Translations under genes and position numbers: made by a program
The notes under the pieces: generated by a model
What the model was told of the DNA's origin: nothing
The model's input: only the letters and a program-made list of their open reading frames with translations
The model's database searches: none
NCBI RefSeq assembly: GCF_030316765.1
Contig: NZ_JASZYT010000010.1
Coordinates: 62,001 to 126,000 of the forward strand
Direction: 5' to 3'
Source: Variovorax saccharolyticus
GTDB lineage: Bacteria; Pseudomonadota; Gammaproteobacteria; Burkholderiales; Burkholderiaceae_C
Length of the DNA stretch: 64,000 bases
Part shown: piece by piece, positions 42,428 to 51,099 of the stretch
How positions within the stretch are numbered: the stretch's first letter is position 1
Layout of the letters: each line of letters opens with the position of its first letter

Positions 42428-44938
42428 TCAACCTTGTTGTTCCAGCACCCGGGGCTGCTGGGTGGGCGCGGTGGATTCGGTGCCGAGCGCCTCGAGCAGC
42501 ATGAACAGCTTGGCGACACCGACGTACAGCGCATTGCCGGTCAGCGGCCGGCTGGAACGCACCGGGCGCCCCGAGAGCTGGTTCATCAGCATCCGCGTGC
42601 GGTCGGCCCAGTCGCCCTTCGCCTGCAGCAGCCGCCAGACGGTGGTGCTCACCTGGCCTGCGACCAGCAGCCGCTTCATCATGTCGGGATCGCCCAGCTC
42701 GCCCATGCCGCCGACCAGTTGCACGCCCTGGCGCAGCAGGCGGAAGCAGGGCTCCGCCTCGGCCGCCCAGCCCTGCCATTGAGCGAGCTGCAATGCGCTC
42801 GCCTCGCCGCCGAGGTTCGACAGCAGGTAGCTCTGGCTCAGGATCTTCTGGCCGCGGGCGTCGAGCACGCGCGTGACCACGCAGCGCAGAACCGGCAGCG
42901 CCGCCGGGTCGACCGCGGCCGAGGGGCTGATGCGCAGCCGCACCTCGGCCTCGGCCTCGCACTGCAGCGCCGGCTTGCCGCGGAAAGTCAAGGCGCGCGG
43001 CACGCTGAACGCAAGGCCGAGCCGTGCCAGCTTGCCGGTCGCGCCGGTCACCGGGTCGATCACCGGGGTCGAGCCCGGCGCGCGCGCCAGCCAGCGCTGC
43101 CCCTGGGCCTGCCACTCGATCATCGCTTCGAGGGTCGGCAGCCGCGGCAGCACGTGCACCAGCTTGCGGCCGAGCGCCTGCTGGCGCAGCCACTGGACCT
43201 GGCGCAGGCCCGGCTTGCGCCTGGCCTCCTGGCCGCCCGGCACCGCCGCCGTGGAAAGCCACTGGTTGGGTGCCGCCAGCGGCAGGCCGGTGCGGTCGGA
43301 CAACAGCAGGCTGCCCTGGCATTCGTAGGCATCGCCGCCTTCGTTCGAACGCAGGCCGACCTGGCCGGACAGCGCCAGCACGTAGGCATCGCATCCGCCC
43401 GAGACCTCGCTGCGCGCCTGCAGCATCAGGTCCTCCAGCACCGCCTTCTGGCCGACGGCTTCCTCGCCCGCGTGGCGCCACAGGCGGCGCGCACCCTCGA
43501 AGCCGATCTGCGCCCCGGCCAGCGCGCCGGCGGCGGTCGCCAGCTCCTGGGCGTCGTGCGCCATGGCGCGGATCAGGTTCTGGTACTGCATGCGAAGCCG
43601 CTCGGCCTCGGCCTGGGCCTGCACCACCTGGGCGGAAGGAGCGGCACCGGCCGGCTCGTCCTGCAGGTCGACTTCGGCCGGCACGAACAGCGCGTTGTGG
43701 CGGCGCGGCTGGAACACGCTGTCGACCAGCTGCGCGCGGTCGGCCAGCATCAGGTTCTCGGGCACCTTCTGGCCGCTCGAGATGTAGTGCACCGGCAGCC
43801 GGTGGCGGATCACGGTGTCGATCAGCGCGCCCGGGTGCGTGGCTTCGTCGACCTTGGTGAAGATGCAGCCCGCTAGGTCGTTGCCGCCGCCGCCATGGCG
43901 ATAGGCGTGCACCACCTCGTTGAGCGTGTCGCCGTGGCTGGTGGCGTTCAGCAGCAGCAGGCGCTTGACCGGCCGGTGGCTGTTGCACAGCATCGCGATC
44001 TGGTCCGACACCGAGCGATCGCGCTGGCTCATGCCGACCGTGTCGATCAGCACCATGTGCTTGTCGCGCAGGTCCTGCAGCACCAGGTGCAGGTCGGCCG
44101 CGTCCTTCACCGCGAACACCGGCACGTCGAGGATCTGGCCGTAGATGCGCAGTTGCTCGTAGGCGCCGATCCGGTAGCTGTCGGTGGTCACCAGCGCCAG
44201 CTTGTCGGCACCGAAGCGCATCACGCAGCGTGCCGCCAGCTTGGCGGTGGTGGTGGTCTTGCCGACGCCGGTCGGACCCATCAGCGCATACACGCCGCCC
44301 TGCGCCAGCAGCGCGTCCTCGTCCTCGTGCACCGGCACGGCGCGGATCAGTTCGGCCCGGGCGAAGGCCATGCCCTCGGCGTAGCTCTGGCCGGTGGGCA
44401 GCTTCTCGAGCATCGCCTTCGACAGCTTGGCGCTGAAGCCGGCGCCGAGCAGGGTGCGCAGCAGGCGGCCGCGCACCGGGTCCTGGCGCTGGCGGTCGTT
44501 CCAGACCACGCTGGCGAGCTGCTCCTCGAGCATGCCGCGCATCGAATGGAGTTCATTCATGACCAGGTCGGCGGGCGCAGCCGGCGTGGGAGCGACGACG
44601 GCCGCGGCCGCGGCCACCGGTGCGGCGGCGGCCGGCAGCGGCGCCTGGATCCTTGGCGGCGCCGCGACGGGCATGGGCTGCGGTGCCGGCGCTGGCGCCG
44701 GCTCGGGTGCCGGCACCGGTGCCCTGGCGGCCACCAGCGGCGCGGCGCTCGCCACCGCCACGGCCTGGGAGACCTCGCCTTCGGCCATGGCGACGATCTC
44801 GACGCCTTCGGGAGTCGCGCGATGGTTCAGCACGATGGCTTCGGCACCCAGGGCCTCGCGGACCAGGCGCAGGGCTTCGCGGCTGGTGGCCGCGACGAAT
44901 TTGCGGGCCGTGGTCCGCACGTCTGTAGCGATGTTCAA
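42428..44938 (-). CDS. flhF: Flagellar SRP-like GTPase FlhF with a long C-terminal extension
   Basis: An 836-residue protein, roughly twice the usual FlhF size. It starts with TTG 44938, supported by GGAGG 6 nt upstream and a TTGA overlap with the flhA stop. Residues 1-60 form the basic FlhF head (ARKFVAATSREALRLVREAL). Residues 61-125 are an Ala/Pro-rich linker. The NG GTPase domain spans about 130-412: P-loop GPTGVGKTTTTAK (221), TTDSYRIGAYEQL, LIDTVGMSQRD (298), TKVDEATHPGA (361) and YISSGQKVPENL. Residues 413-836 are an extra region with no motif I recognise. FlhF places the flagellum at the pole or sets its number. Confidence 0.95.
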   Translation of the reverse strand: MNIATDVRTTARKFVAATSREALRLVREALGAEAIVLNHRATPEGVEIVAMAEGEVSQAVAVASAAPLVAARAPVPAPEPAPAPAPQPMPVAAPPRIQAPLPAAAAPVAAAAAVVAPTPAAPADLVMNELHSMRGMLEEQLASVVWNDRQRQDPVRGRLLRTLLGAGFSAKLSKAMLEKLPTGQSYAEGMAFARAELIRAVPVHEDEDALLAQGGVYALMGPTGVGKTTTTAKLAARCVMRFGADKLALVTTDSYRIGAYEQLRIYGQILDVPVFAVKDAADLHLVLQDLRDKHMVLIDTVGMSQRDRSVSDQIAMLCNSHRPVKRLLLLNATSHGDTLNEVVHAYRHGGGGNDLAGCIFTKVDEATHPGALIDTVIRHRLPVHYISSGQKVPENLMLADRAQLVDSVFQPRRHNALFVPAEVDLQDEPAGAAPSAQVVQAQAEAERLRMQYQNLIRAMAHDAQELATAAGALAGAQIGFEGARRLWRHAGEEAVGQKAVLEDLMLQARSEVSGGCDAYVLALSGQVGLRSNEGGDAYECQGSLLLSDRTGLPLAAPNQWLSTAAVPGGQEARRKPGLRQVQWLRQQALGRKLVHVLPRLPTLEAMIEWQAQGQRWLARAPGSTPVIDPVTGATGKLARLGLAFSVPRALTFRGKPALQCEAEAEVRLRISPSAAVDPAALPVLRCVVTRVLDARGQKILSQSYLLSNLGGEASALQLAQWQGWAAEAEPCFRLLRQGVQLVGGMGELGDPDMMKRLLVAGQVSTTVWRLLQAKGDWADRTRMLMNQLSGRPVRSSRPLTGNALYVGVAKLFMLLEALGTESTAPTQQPRVLEQQG

Positions 44939-47031
44939 ACTCTTCCTCCGATGGTGGCGGTGATCTTGATGTTGCGGGAGTCAGGGATCTCCGCATGGGA
45001 GAGCACCTTGAGTTGCGGCAGGCTGCGGCGCAGGAAGCGCGACAGCAGCACGCGCAATGCGTGTTGGACGACCAGCACGGGCGTCAGGCCCATCTGCTCC
45101 TGCCGCACGATCGCGGCCTGCGTCTGGCGCAGCAGGTTGTCGGCCAGGCCGGGCTCGATGCCGCTGCTGCTGGTCATGGCCTGCTGCAGAACGCTGTCGA
45201 GCGAGCCGTCGAGCCCGATCACCTGCAGCTCGGTGTCGCCCGGGAACAGCTGCTGCGTGATCGCGCGGCCCAGCGCCAGGCGGACCAGCGTCGTCAGTTC
45301 GGTCGCCTCCTTGACGGTCGGCGCATGCTCGGCCAACACGTCGAGGATGGTGCGCATGTCGCGGATCGGCACTTCTTCCTCGAGCAGGTTCTGCAGCACC
45401 TTGTGCAGCGTGCTCAGCGAAATCACCTTGGGCACCAGGTCCTCGGTCAGCTTCGGCGCGGTCTTGGCGATCTGGTCGATCAGCTGCTGCACTTCCTGGC
45501 GGCCGAGCAGCTCCGCCGCATGGGTCTGGATCAGGTGGTTGAGGTGGGTCGCCATCACGGTGCAGGCATCGACCACCGTGTAGCCGTGGATCTGCGCCTG
45601 CTGGCGCAGGTTGCCGTCGATCCACACCGCCGGCAGGCCGAAGGCCGGGTCCTGGGTCGGCGTGCCGGGCAGGCTGCCCGTCACCTGGCCCGGGTTGATC
45701 GCCATCCACTGGTTCGGGAAGGCCTCGCCGCGGCCGATCTCGACACCCTTCAGGCTGATGACGTAGGTGTTCGGCTTGATTTCGAGGTTGTCGCGGATGT
45801 GGACCACCGGCACCAGGAAGCCGATCTCCTGCGCGATCTTCTTGCGGATGCTCTTGATGCGGCCGAGCAGCTCGCCCTGCTGCGACTGGTCGACCAGCGG
45901 AATGAGCCGGTAGCCGACCTCCATGCCGAGCGGATCGACCAGCGCGATGTCGTCCCAGCTGGCTTCGGCCGCCTCGGCCGCCGCCGGCAGCGCGGCCTGC
46001 GCCGCAGCAGCCTGCGCCGCTGCCGCCTGCTGCGGCTTGCGCTTGATCAGGCGGTATCCGAACCATCCGAGGCCGCCGGCGATCAGCAGGAAGGCCAGGT
46101 TCGGCATGCCCGGGATCATGCCCATAAGGCCGACGATGCCGGCCGTCAGGAACAGCACCTGCGGGTTCGAGAACAGCTGGCCCGTGAGCTGGCTGCCGAC
46201 GTCCTCGTCGGTGGTGACGCGCGAGACGATCACGCCGGCCGCGGTCGAGATCACCAGCGCCGGGATCTGCGCCACCAGGCCGTCGCCGATGGCCAGCAGC
46301 GTGTAGGTCTTGCCGGCGGTCGAGAAGTCGAGCCCGTGCTGCACCATGCCGACTACCAGGCCGCCGATGATGTTGATGACCATGATCAAGAGGCCCGCCA
46401 CCGCGTCGCCGCGCACGAACTTGCTGGCGCCGTCCATCGAGCCGTAGAAGTCGGCTTCCTGGGCCACCTCGGTGCGGCGCTTGCGGGCCACGTCCTCGCC
46501 GATCAGGCCGGCATTGAGGTCGGCGTCGATCGCCATCTGCTTGCCGGGCATGGCGTCGAGCATGAAGCGCGCGCCGACTTCGGCGATGCGGCCCGCGCCC
46601 TTGGTGATCACCATGAAGTTGATCAGCACCAGGATGATGAAGACCATCACGCCGACCGCGAAGTTGCCGCCGACCAGGAAGTGGCCGAAGGCCTCGATCA
46701 CCTTGCCGGCCGCATCGGGCCCGGTGTGGCCGTGCATCAGCACCACGCGGGTGGAGGCCACGTTGAGCGACAGCCGCAGCAAGGTCGAGAACAGCAGCAC
46801 CGCCGGGAAGGCCGCGAAGTCGAGCGCCTTCATGGTGTACATGCTGACCAGCAGCACCATCACCGAGAGGGCGATATTGAAGGTGAACAGCAGGTCGAGC
46901 AGGAAGGGCGGCAGCGGCAGCACCATCATGCTCAGGATGAGGATGATGAGGATCGGGCCGGCCAGTCCCTTGAACTGGGTGCCGGAGAAGAACTGCGTCG
47001 GCAGACGCATCAGGTTGGTCATCGCGTTCAT
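44935..47031 (-). CDS. flhA: Flagellar type III export gate protein FlhA
   Basis: A 698-residue membrane protein. The N-terminal half has eight hydrophobic segments beginning PILIILILSMMVLPLPPFLLDLLF, and the conserved cytosolic FHIPEP-type loop around GAGRIAEVGARFMLDAMPGKQMAIDADLNAG. The export-gate motif region continues with EADFYGSMDGASKFVRGDAVAGLLI. An Ala-rich linker (QAAAAQAAAAQAALPAAAE) precedes the C-terminal cytoplasmic domain that docks chaperone-substrate complexes (QVTGSLPGTPTQDPAFGLPAVWI). It overlaps flhB by 4 bp upstream and flhF by 4 bp downstream. It is the proton-coupled core of the flagellar secretion apparatus. Confidence 0.97.
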   Translation of the reverse strand: MNAMTNLMRLPTQFFSGTQFKGLAGPILIILILSMMVLPLPPFLLDLLFTFNIALSVMVLLVSMYTMKALDFAAFPAVLLFSTLLRLSLNVASTRVVLMHGHTGPDAAGKVIEAFGHFLVGGNFAVGVMVFIILVLINFMVITKGAGRIAEVGARFMLDAMPGKQMAIDADLNAGLIGEDVARKRRTEVAQEADFYGSMDGASKFVRGDAVAGLLIMVINIIGGLVVGMVQHGLDFSTAGKTYTLLAIGDGLVAQIPALVISTAAGVIVSRVTTDEDVGSQLTGQLFSNPQVLFLTAGIVGLMGMIPGMPNLAFLLIAGGLGWFGYRLIKRKPQQAAAAQAAAAQAALPAAAEAAEASWDDIALVDPLGMEVGYRLIPLVDQSQQGELLGRIKSIRKKIAQEIGFLVPVVHIRDNLEIKPNTYVISLKGVEIGRGEAFPNQWMAINPGQVTGSLPGTPTQDPAFGLPAVWIDGNLRQQAQIHGYTVVDACTVMATHLNHLIQTHAAELLGRQEVQQLIDQIAKTAPKLTEDLVPKVISLSTLHKVLQNLLEEEVPIRDMRTILDVLAEHAPTVKEATELTTLVRLALGRAITQQLFPGDTELQVIGLDGSLDSVLQQAMTSSSGIEPGLADNLLRQTQAAIVRQEQMGLTPVLVVQHALRVLLSRFLRRSLPQLKVLSHAEIPDSRNIKITATIGGRV

Positions 47032-48167
47032 ACGGGCACGGTGTATTGAAGTTCGTCGGGCACGGCGACATCGGTAGGCGTGCGCGGCGCCTCGCCGCCT
47101 TCGGTCTTCCAGCGCTTGAGCTGGTAGACCCAGGCCAGCACCTCGGCCACCGCGGTGTAGAGGCCGGCGGGAATCTCGTCGCCGATGCGCGTGTGCTTGT
47201 AGAGCGCCCGGGTCAGCGGCGGCGCCTCGAGGATCGCGACCTTGTTGGCGGTGGCGATCTCGCGGATGCGCTCGGCCACCAGGTCGGTGCCCTTGGCCAC
47301 CACGCGCGGCGCGCGCATGTCGCCGTCGATGTACTTGAGGGCGACCGCGAAGTGCGTCGGGTTGGTCACGACGATATCGGCCTTGGGCACGTCGGCCATC
47401 ATGCGGCGCTTGGCGATCGCCTGCTGCTGGCGGCGGATCTGCGCCTTGATGTGCGGATCGCCTTCGCTCTCCTTGTGCTCCTGGCGCACGTCCTCGCGCG
47501 ACATCCGCAGCTTCTTGTAGTAGGACCAGAGCTGCCAGGGCACGTCCACCAGCGCCACCAGCACCAGGGCGGCGGCGATCAGCGCGCAGCTGCGCGCCAC
47601 CAGCATCAGCGTGTGCGGCAGGGCGATGGATTCGGACTGGCCCAGCAGCGCCATGACGGCCTCGAGGTCGTCCATGATGACGAGGTAGGCGACGCCGCCG
47701 ATCAGGAGCGACTTGGCCAGCGCCTTGACCAGTTCGGCCAGCGCCTGGGTCGAGAACATGCGGCCGATGCCGGCCAGCGGATCGAGCTTGCCGAAGTTCG
47801 GCGCGACCGCCTTGCCCGACAGCAGCCAGCCGCCGAGCATCATCGGCGCCGCCACCGCGGCCACCACCATCATCGCGAACAGCGGCGCCATCGCGAGCAG
47901 GGATTCGAGCGCCATCCAGCCGGTGCGCGCCATCATCTGGGACGGCTCGAAAGCCATGCCGCGCTCGAACTGCAGGCCCCGGCGCATGGCAGCGGCGAGG
48001 GTGCCGCCGAGCGACTCGGCGCTCAGCCAGAGACCGCCGATGGCGGTGCCCAGCATCACCAGGGTGGTCAGCTCGCGGGAGCGGGCCACATCGCCTTCCT
48101 CGCGCGCCTTTTCAAGGCGCCGCTCGGAGGCGGGTTCCGTTTTTTCGAGATCGCTTTCCTCAGCCAT
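47028..48167 (-). CDS. flhB: Flagellar export switch protein FlhB
   Basis: A 379-residue membrane protein. The acidic/basic N-terminus MAEESDLEKTEPASERRLEKAREEGDVARSRE is typical. Four membrane helices span residues about 30-215. The cytoplasmic domain includes the autocleavage site VVTNPTHFAVALKY (N-PTH), which switches export from hook to filament substrates. KDTDLVAERIREIATANKVAILEAPPLTRALYKHTRIGDEIPAGLYTAVAEVLAWVYQL completes it. ATG 48167 follows AGGAGC. A leader hairpin and a candidate promoter lie in the 119-bp gap to cheZ, so flhB may begin a separate transcript. A second gene carrying only the C-terminal type of domain is at 59016. Confidence 0.97.
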   Translation of the reverse strand: MAEESDLEKTEPASERRLEKAREEGDVARSRELTTLVMLGTAIGGLWLSAESLGGTLAAAMRRGLQFERGMAFEPSQMMARTGWMALESLLAMAPLFAMMVVAAVAAPMMLGGWLLSGKAVAPNFGKLDPLAGIGRMFSTQALAELVKALAKSLLIGGVAYLVIMDDLEAVMALLGQSESIALPHTLMLVARSCALIAAALVLVALVDVPWQLWSYYKKLRMSREDVRQEHKESEGDPHIKAQIRRQQQAIAKRRMMADVPKADIVVTNPTHFAVALKYIDGDMRAPRVVAKGTDLVAERIREIATANKVAILEAPPLTRALYKHTRIGDEIPAGLYTAVAEVLAWVYQLKRWKTEGGEAPRTPTDVAVPDELQYTVPV

Positions 48168-48183
48168 TCATGCTCCTGGAGCA

Positions 48184-48202
48184 GCAGGCGAGAAACGCCT
48201 GC
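48184..48202 (-). promoter_or_regulatory. Leader hairpin upstream of flhB
   Basis: GCAGGCG-TTTCT-CGCCTGC on the coding strand is a perfect 7-bp stem with a 5-nt loop, ending 16 nt before the flhB ATG and just ahead of the AGGAGC ribosome site. It could affect translation of flhB or end the che transcript weakly. No T-run follows. Confidence 0.4.
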
Positions 48203-48211
48203 ACATGACTG

Positions 48212-48238
48212 ATTATTCGATTCGAAGGACCGGAACAA
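48212..48238 (-). promoter_or_regulatory. Possible sigma-70-type promoter for flhB
   Basis: On the minus strand TTGTTC and AATAAT are separated by 15 bp, 45 nt ahead of the flhB start. The -10 matches five of six consensus bases; the spacing is short. The surrounding 119-bp gap is the largest between cheZ and fliA, which is why a promoter is suspected here. Confidence 0.3.
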
Positions 48239-48286
48239 TCGCCCGATCAAGAGCGCTATCGCCCTCCTTCTCGCTGAATCAGAGAC

Positions 48287-48928
48287 TCAGAAGCCGAGGC
48301 TTTCCAGCAGGTCGTCGACCTGCGACTGGTCGGCCACCGCATCGGGGTTCCCGGCCACGATCTGCGGGCCGTTCTGCAGGCTGTTCTGGACGATTTCCTG
48401 CCGCTTCTCGAGCGGCGTGTTGTCGATCAGGACCTGGAGCAGTTCGGTCTCCATGTCGTTGACCACTTCCATCATCTTCTTGATGACCTGGCCGGTCAGA
48501 TCCTGGAAGTCCTGCGCCATCAGGATCTCCATCAGCTGGGTGTTGATCGCGTTGGTCTTGTTCGGCACGTCCTGCAGGTAGCCGCGCGTGTCCATCACCA
48601 GCGCGCGCGCCTGGTCGAGCTCGACCGGGTTGGCGAACCACTCGTCCCAGCGCTTGGTGAGGCCCTTGGCATCGGTGGCAAGACCTTCCTGCAGCGGCTG
48701 CGCCACGTCGATGGCGTTGAGCGCGCGGTGGGCCGCCCGCTCGGTGGTCGCCGCCACGTAGGCCAACCGGTCGCGCGCATCGGGAATCGCCTGTGCTGCC
48801 TTGGCGACCTCCTTGTCGAGACCCAGCTCGCGCAGTCCTTCGCGCAACTGACGCGTCAACTGCCCGATGCGGCCCAGCAACTCTTCAGCGGTGTTCCCCT
48901 GTTCGGCGTCGAACGCGTTCTTGGTCAT
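48287..48928 (-). CDS. cheZ: CheY-P phosphatase CheZ
   Basis: A 213-residue helical protein. The long four-helix-bundle part includes the catalytic region AQDFQDLTGQVIKKMMEVVND, with the conserved D and Q of the active site. The C-terminal CheY-binding peptide is SQVDDLLESLGF, preceded by a flexible linker. The N-terminus shows GRIGQLTRQLREGLRELGLD. CheZ removes phosphate from CheY at the receptor array to end the tumble signal. It follows cheY with a 6-bp gap and is the last gene of the che run. Confidence 0.95.
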   Translation of the reverse strand: MTKNAFDAEQGNTAEELLGRIGQLTRQLREGLRELGLDKEVAKAAQAIPDARDRLAYVAATTERAAHRALNAIDVAQPLQEGLATDAKGLTKRWDEWFANPVELDQARALVMDTRGYLQDVPNKTNAINTQLMEILMAQDFQDLTGQVIKKMMEVVNDMETELLQVLIDNTPLEKRQEIVQNSLQNGPQIVAGNPDAVADQSQVDDLLESLGF

Positions 48929-48934
48929 GGCGCT

Positions 48935-49327
48935 TCACCCCTTCGCGAGTTTCTCGAAGATCTTGGTGATCTTCTCTTCGAGGGTGGCCGCCGTGAAAGG
49001 CTTGACCACATAGCCGTTCGCGCCGGCCTGGGCCGCCGCGACGATGTTCTCCTTCTTGGCCTCGGCCGTGACCATCAGCACCGGCAGCTTGCCGAGCTCG
49101 GGATCGGCGCGGATGTTCTGCAGCATGGTCAGGCCGTCCATGTTCGGCATGTTCCAGTCCGAGACCACGAAGCCGAAGCTGCCGCCTCGCAACTTCTCGA
49201 GGCCGGCCGCACCGTCTTCCGCCTCGTCGACGTTGAGGAACTCGAGCTCCTTCAACAGGTTGCGCACGATGCGGCGCATGGTCGGGAAGTCATCCACGAC
49301 CAGGATCTTGATGCTCTTGTCAATCAC
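48935..49327 (-). CDS. cheY: Chemotaxis response regulator CheY
   Basis: A 130-residue single receiver domain. GTG 49327 is preferred over GTG 49339 because the ribosome site GGAGAG lies just ahead of it. The acidic pocket is KILVVDDFPTMRR (DD), the phosphorylation site is FVVSDWNMPNMDGLTML (aspartate after VVS), the T/S switch is LMVTAEAKKENI and the lysine is GYVVKPFTAATLEEKI. Phospho-CheY binds FliM to reverse the motor. It lies between cheB (27 bp) and cheZ (6 bp), the common betaproteobacterial order. Confidence 0.96.
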   Translation of the reverse strand: MIDKSIKILVVDDFPTMRRIVRNLLKELEFLNVDEAEDGAAGLEKLRGGSFGFVVSDWNMPNMDGLTMLQNIRADPELGKLPVLMVTAEAKKENIVAAAQAGANGYVVKPFTAATLEEKITKIFEKLAKG

Positions 49328-49354
49328 GTTTCTCTCCACTCAAACAGTTCGTTG

Positions 49355-50440
49355 TCAAACCCGATTCGTGCGCGCACCGAAGGTGCGCAGGTGCGTCAGC
49401 ACGCGGCGCGCCATCTCTCCGAGCGGCGCCACCTCGTCGGCCGCGCCGATCGCGATGGCTTCCTTCGGCATGCCGAAGACCACGCAGCTCGCCTCGTCCT
49501 GGGCCAGGGTGTGGGCGCCGGCGCGCTTCATGCGCAGCAGGCCCTCGGCGCCGTCCTTGCCCATGCCCGTGAGGATCATCCCGATCGCGTTCTTGCCGGC
49601 GTGCTTGGCCGCCGAATCGAACAGCACGTCGATCGAGGGGCGGTGCCGGTTCACCGGCGGCTCCTGGTCCAGGTGCGCCACGTAGTTGGCGCCGCTGCGC
49701 GCCAGCGACAGGTGGAAGCCGCCCGGCGCGATGTAGGCGTAGCCCGGCAGCACGCGCTCGCCGTGCTCGGCCTCCTTGACCGTGATCCGGCACAGGCCGT
49801 CCAGGCGCTGCGCGAAGGAGCGCGTGAAGCCGGCGGGCATGTGCTGCGCGATCATGATTCCCGGCGAGTCCGGCGGCAGCGGCTGCAGCACCTCGCGGAT
49901 CGCCTCGGTGCCGCCGGTGGAGGCGCCGATGATGATCAGCTTCTCGGTGCTCAGCAGCGGACTGCGCAGCAGCGCCTCCGGTGCGTTCTCACCCGCCGGC
50001 CGCGCCGATGCGGCATGGCGCGAGGGCAGCAGCCGGGCGCTGGCGGCAGCGCGGATCTTGTTGGCGATCAGCTCGGTGTAGTTGAGCAGGCCGTCGCGCA
50101 CGCCGAGCCGCGGTTTGGTCACGAAGTCGATCGCGCCGAGCTCCAGCGCGCGCAGCGCGATCTCCGAGCCGCGCTCGGTCAGCGACGACACCATGACCAC
50201 CGGCATCGGGCGCAGGCGCATCAGCTTCTCGAGGAACTCGAGGCCGTCCATGCGCGGCATCTCGACATCGAGCGTCAGCACGTCGGGGTTGGTGACCTTG
50301 ATGAGGTCGCGCCCCACCAGCGGGTCGGCGGCCGTGCCAACGACGGTCATGTCGGGCTGGCTGTTGATGATTTCGGTCATCACGCTGCGAATCAACGCCG
50401 AGTCGTCGACGCACAGCACCTTGATCTTGTTTGCGCTCAC
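49355..50440 (-). CDS. cheB: Chemotaxis methylesterase/glutamine deamidase CheB
   Basis: A 361-residue protein with GTG start at 50440, overlapping the cheD stop (GTGA) and preceded by AGGAAG. The receiver domain shows VLCVDDSALIRSVMTEI and the phosphorylation site DVLTLDVEMPRMDGLEFL. After a linker, the methylesterase domain has the catalytic serine in IIIGASTGGTEAIREVL, the histidine in IAQHMPAGFTRSFAQRLD and the aspartate region GMILTGMGKDGAEGL. It demethylates receptors for adaptation when phosphorylated by CheA. It sits in the cheR-cheD-cheB-cheY-cheZ run. Confidence 0.96.
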   Translation of the reverse strand: MSANKIKVLCVDDSALIRSVMTEIINSQPDMTVVGTAADPLVGRDLIKVTNPDVLTLDVEMPRMDGLEFLEKLMRLRPMPVVMVSSLTERGSEIALRALELGAIDFVTKPRLGVRDGLLNYTELIANKIRAAASARLLPSRHAASARPAGENAPEALLRSPLLSTEKLIIIGASTGGTEAIREVLQPLPPDSPGIMIAQHMPAGFTRSFAQRLDGLCRITVKEAEHGERVLPGYAYIAPGGFHLSLARSGANYVAHLDQEPPVNRHRPSIDVLFDSAAKHAGKNAIGMILTGMGKDGAEGLLRMKRAGAHTLAQDEASCVVFGMPKEAIAIGAADEVAPLGEMARRVLTHLRTFGARTNRV

Positions 50441-51099
50441 CAGCTTCCTTTGCTTCTTGCCAGCGGCAGGAGTTCGCCGGCTGGAGTGTTGGTCTTGCGC
50501 AGGTCGATCGCCGGTCGCTGGCCGGCCAGCTTGCGCAGCAGCTCGCCCTCTTCGCGCTGGATCGCCTGCACGTCGTTCTGTCCGCGCAGCTTGCGCACCA
50601 CGGCCTTGCCGCTCGCCGGAATGAAGCAGACGCGGCGCGCGTGCTGGCCGCGCAGGTCCTGGGCGGCGATGCTGATGCGCTCGGCCTTCAGGTAGCGCAG
50701 CACGAAATCGGCATTCCGGTCGCCGATGTTGAGGGTGGTCATGTTGGCCAGCACCGCGGCGCCGCCGAACACCTTGGCCTGCAGCCGCTCGCGCCGTGCG
50801 CCCGAGCGGATCAGCTCGCGGATCAGCACTTCCATCGCGTAAGCGCCGTAGCGCATCGACTCGGCGGCGTCGCGGCTGACCGAATCGCCCTCCTCCGGCA
50901 GCATGAAGTGGTTCATGCCGGCGACGCCGTTGTCGGTGTCGAGGATGCAGGCCGACACGCACGAACCCAGCACCGTGGTCAGCACGGTGTCGGTGGTGGT
51001 GACGAAATACTCGGACGGCAGCAGCTTGACTGCCATGCTGCCGACGTCGCGGTCGAAATAGTGATGATTGGCCAGCGACCCCGGCACGACGGCGTTCAT
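50437..51099 (-). CDS. cheD: Chemoreceptor glutamine deamidase CheD
   Basis: A 220-residue enzyme starting at ATG 51099, which overlaps the cheR stop by 4 bp. The catalytic cysteine is in TTVLGSCVSACILD and the histidine in GMNHFMLPEEGD, followed by the threonine region. RYGAYAMEVLIRELIRSGARRERLQAKVFGGAAVLANM is the standard CheD core. It deamidates receptor glutamines and, in many bacteria, interacts with CheC or CheY. The C-terminal 50 residues (NDVQAIQREEGELLRKL...) extend beyond the minimal fold. It overlaps cheB by 4 bp. Confidence 0.95.
   Translation of the reverse strand: MNAVVPGSLANHHYFDRDVGSMAVKLLPSEYFVTTTDTVLTTVLGSCVSACILDTDNGVAGMNHFMLPEEGDSVSRDAAESMRYGAYAMEVLIRELIRSGARRERLQAKVFGGAAVLANMTTLNIGDRNADFVLRYLKAERISIAAQDLRGQHARRVCFIPASGKAVVRKLRGQNDVQAIQREEGELLRKLAGQRPAIDLRKTNTPAGELLPLARSKGSW

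Noticed and set aside
44995..47049. 684-codon plus-strand open frame opposite flhA
   Set aside because: Its His/Arg/Gln/Asp-rich, low-complexity translation is the mirror of G/C-biased codons in flhA, which has full family support.
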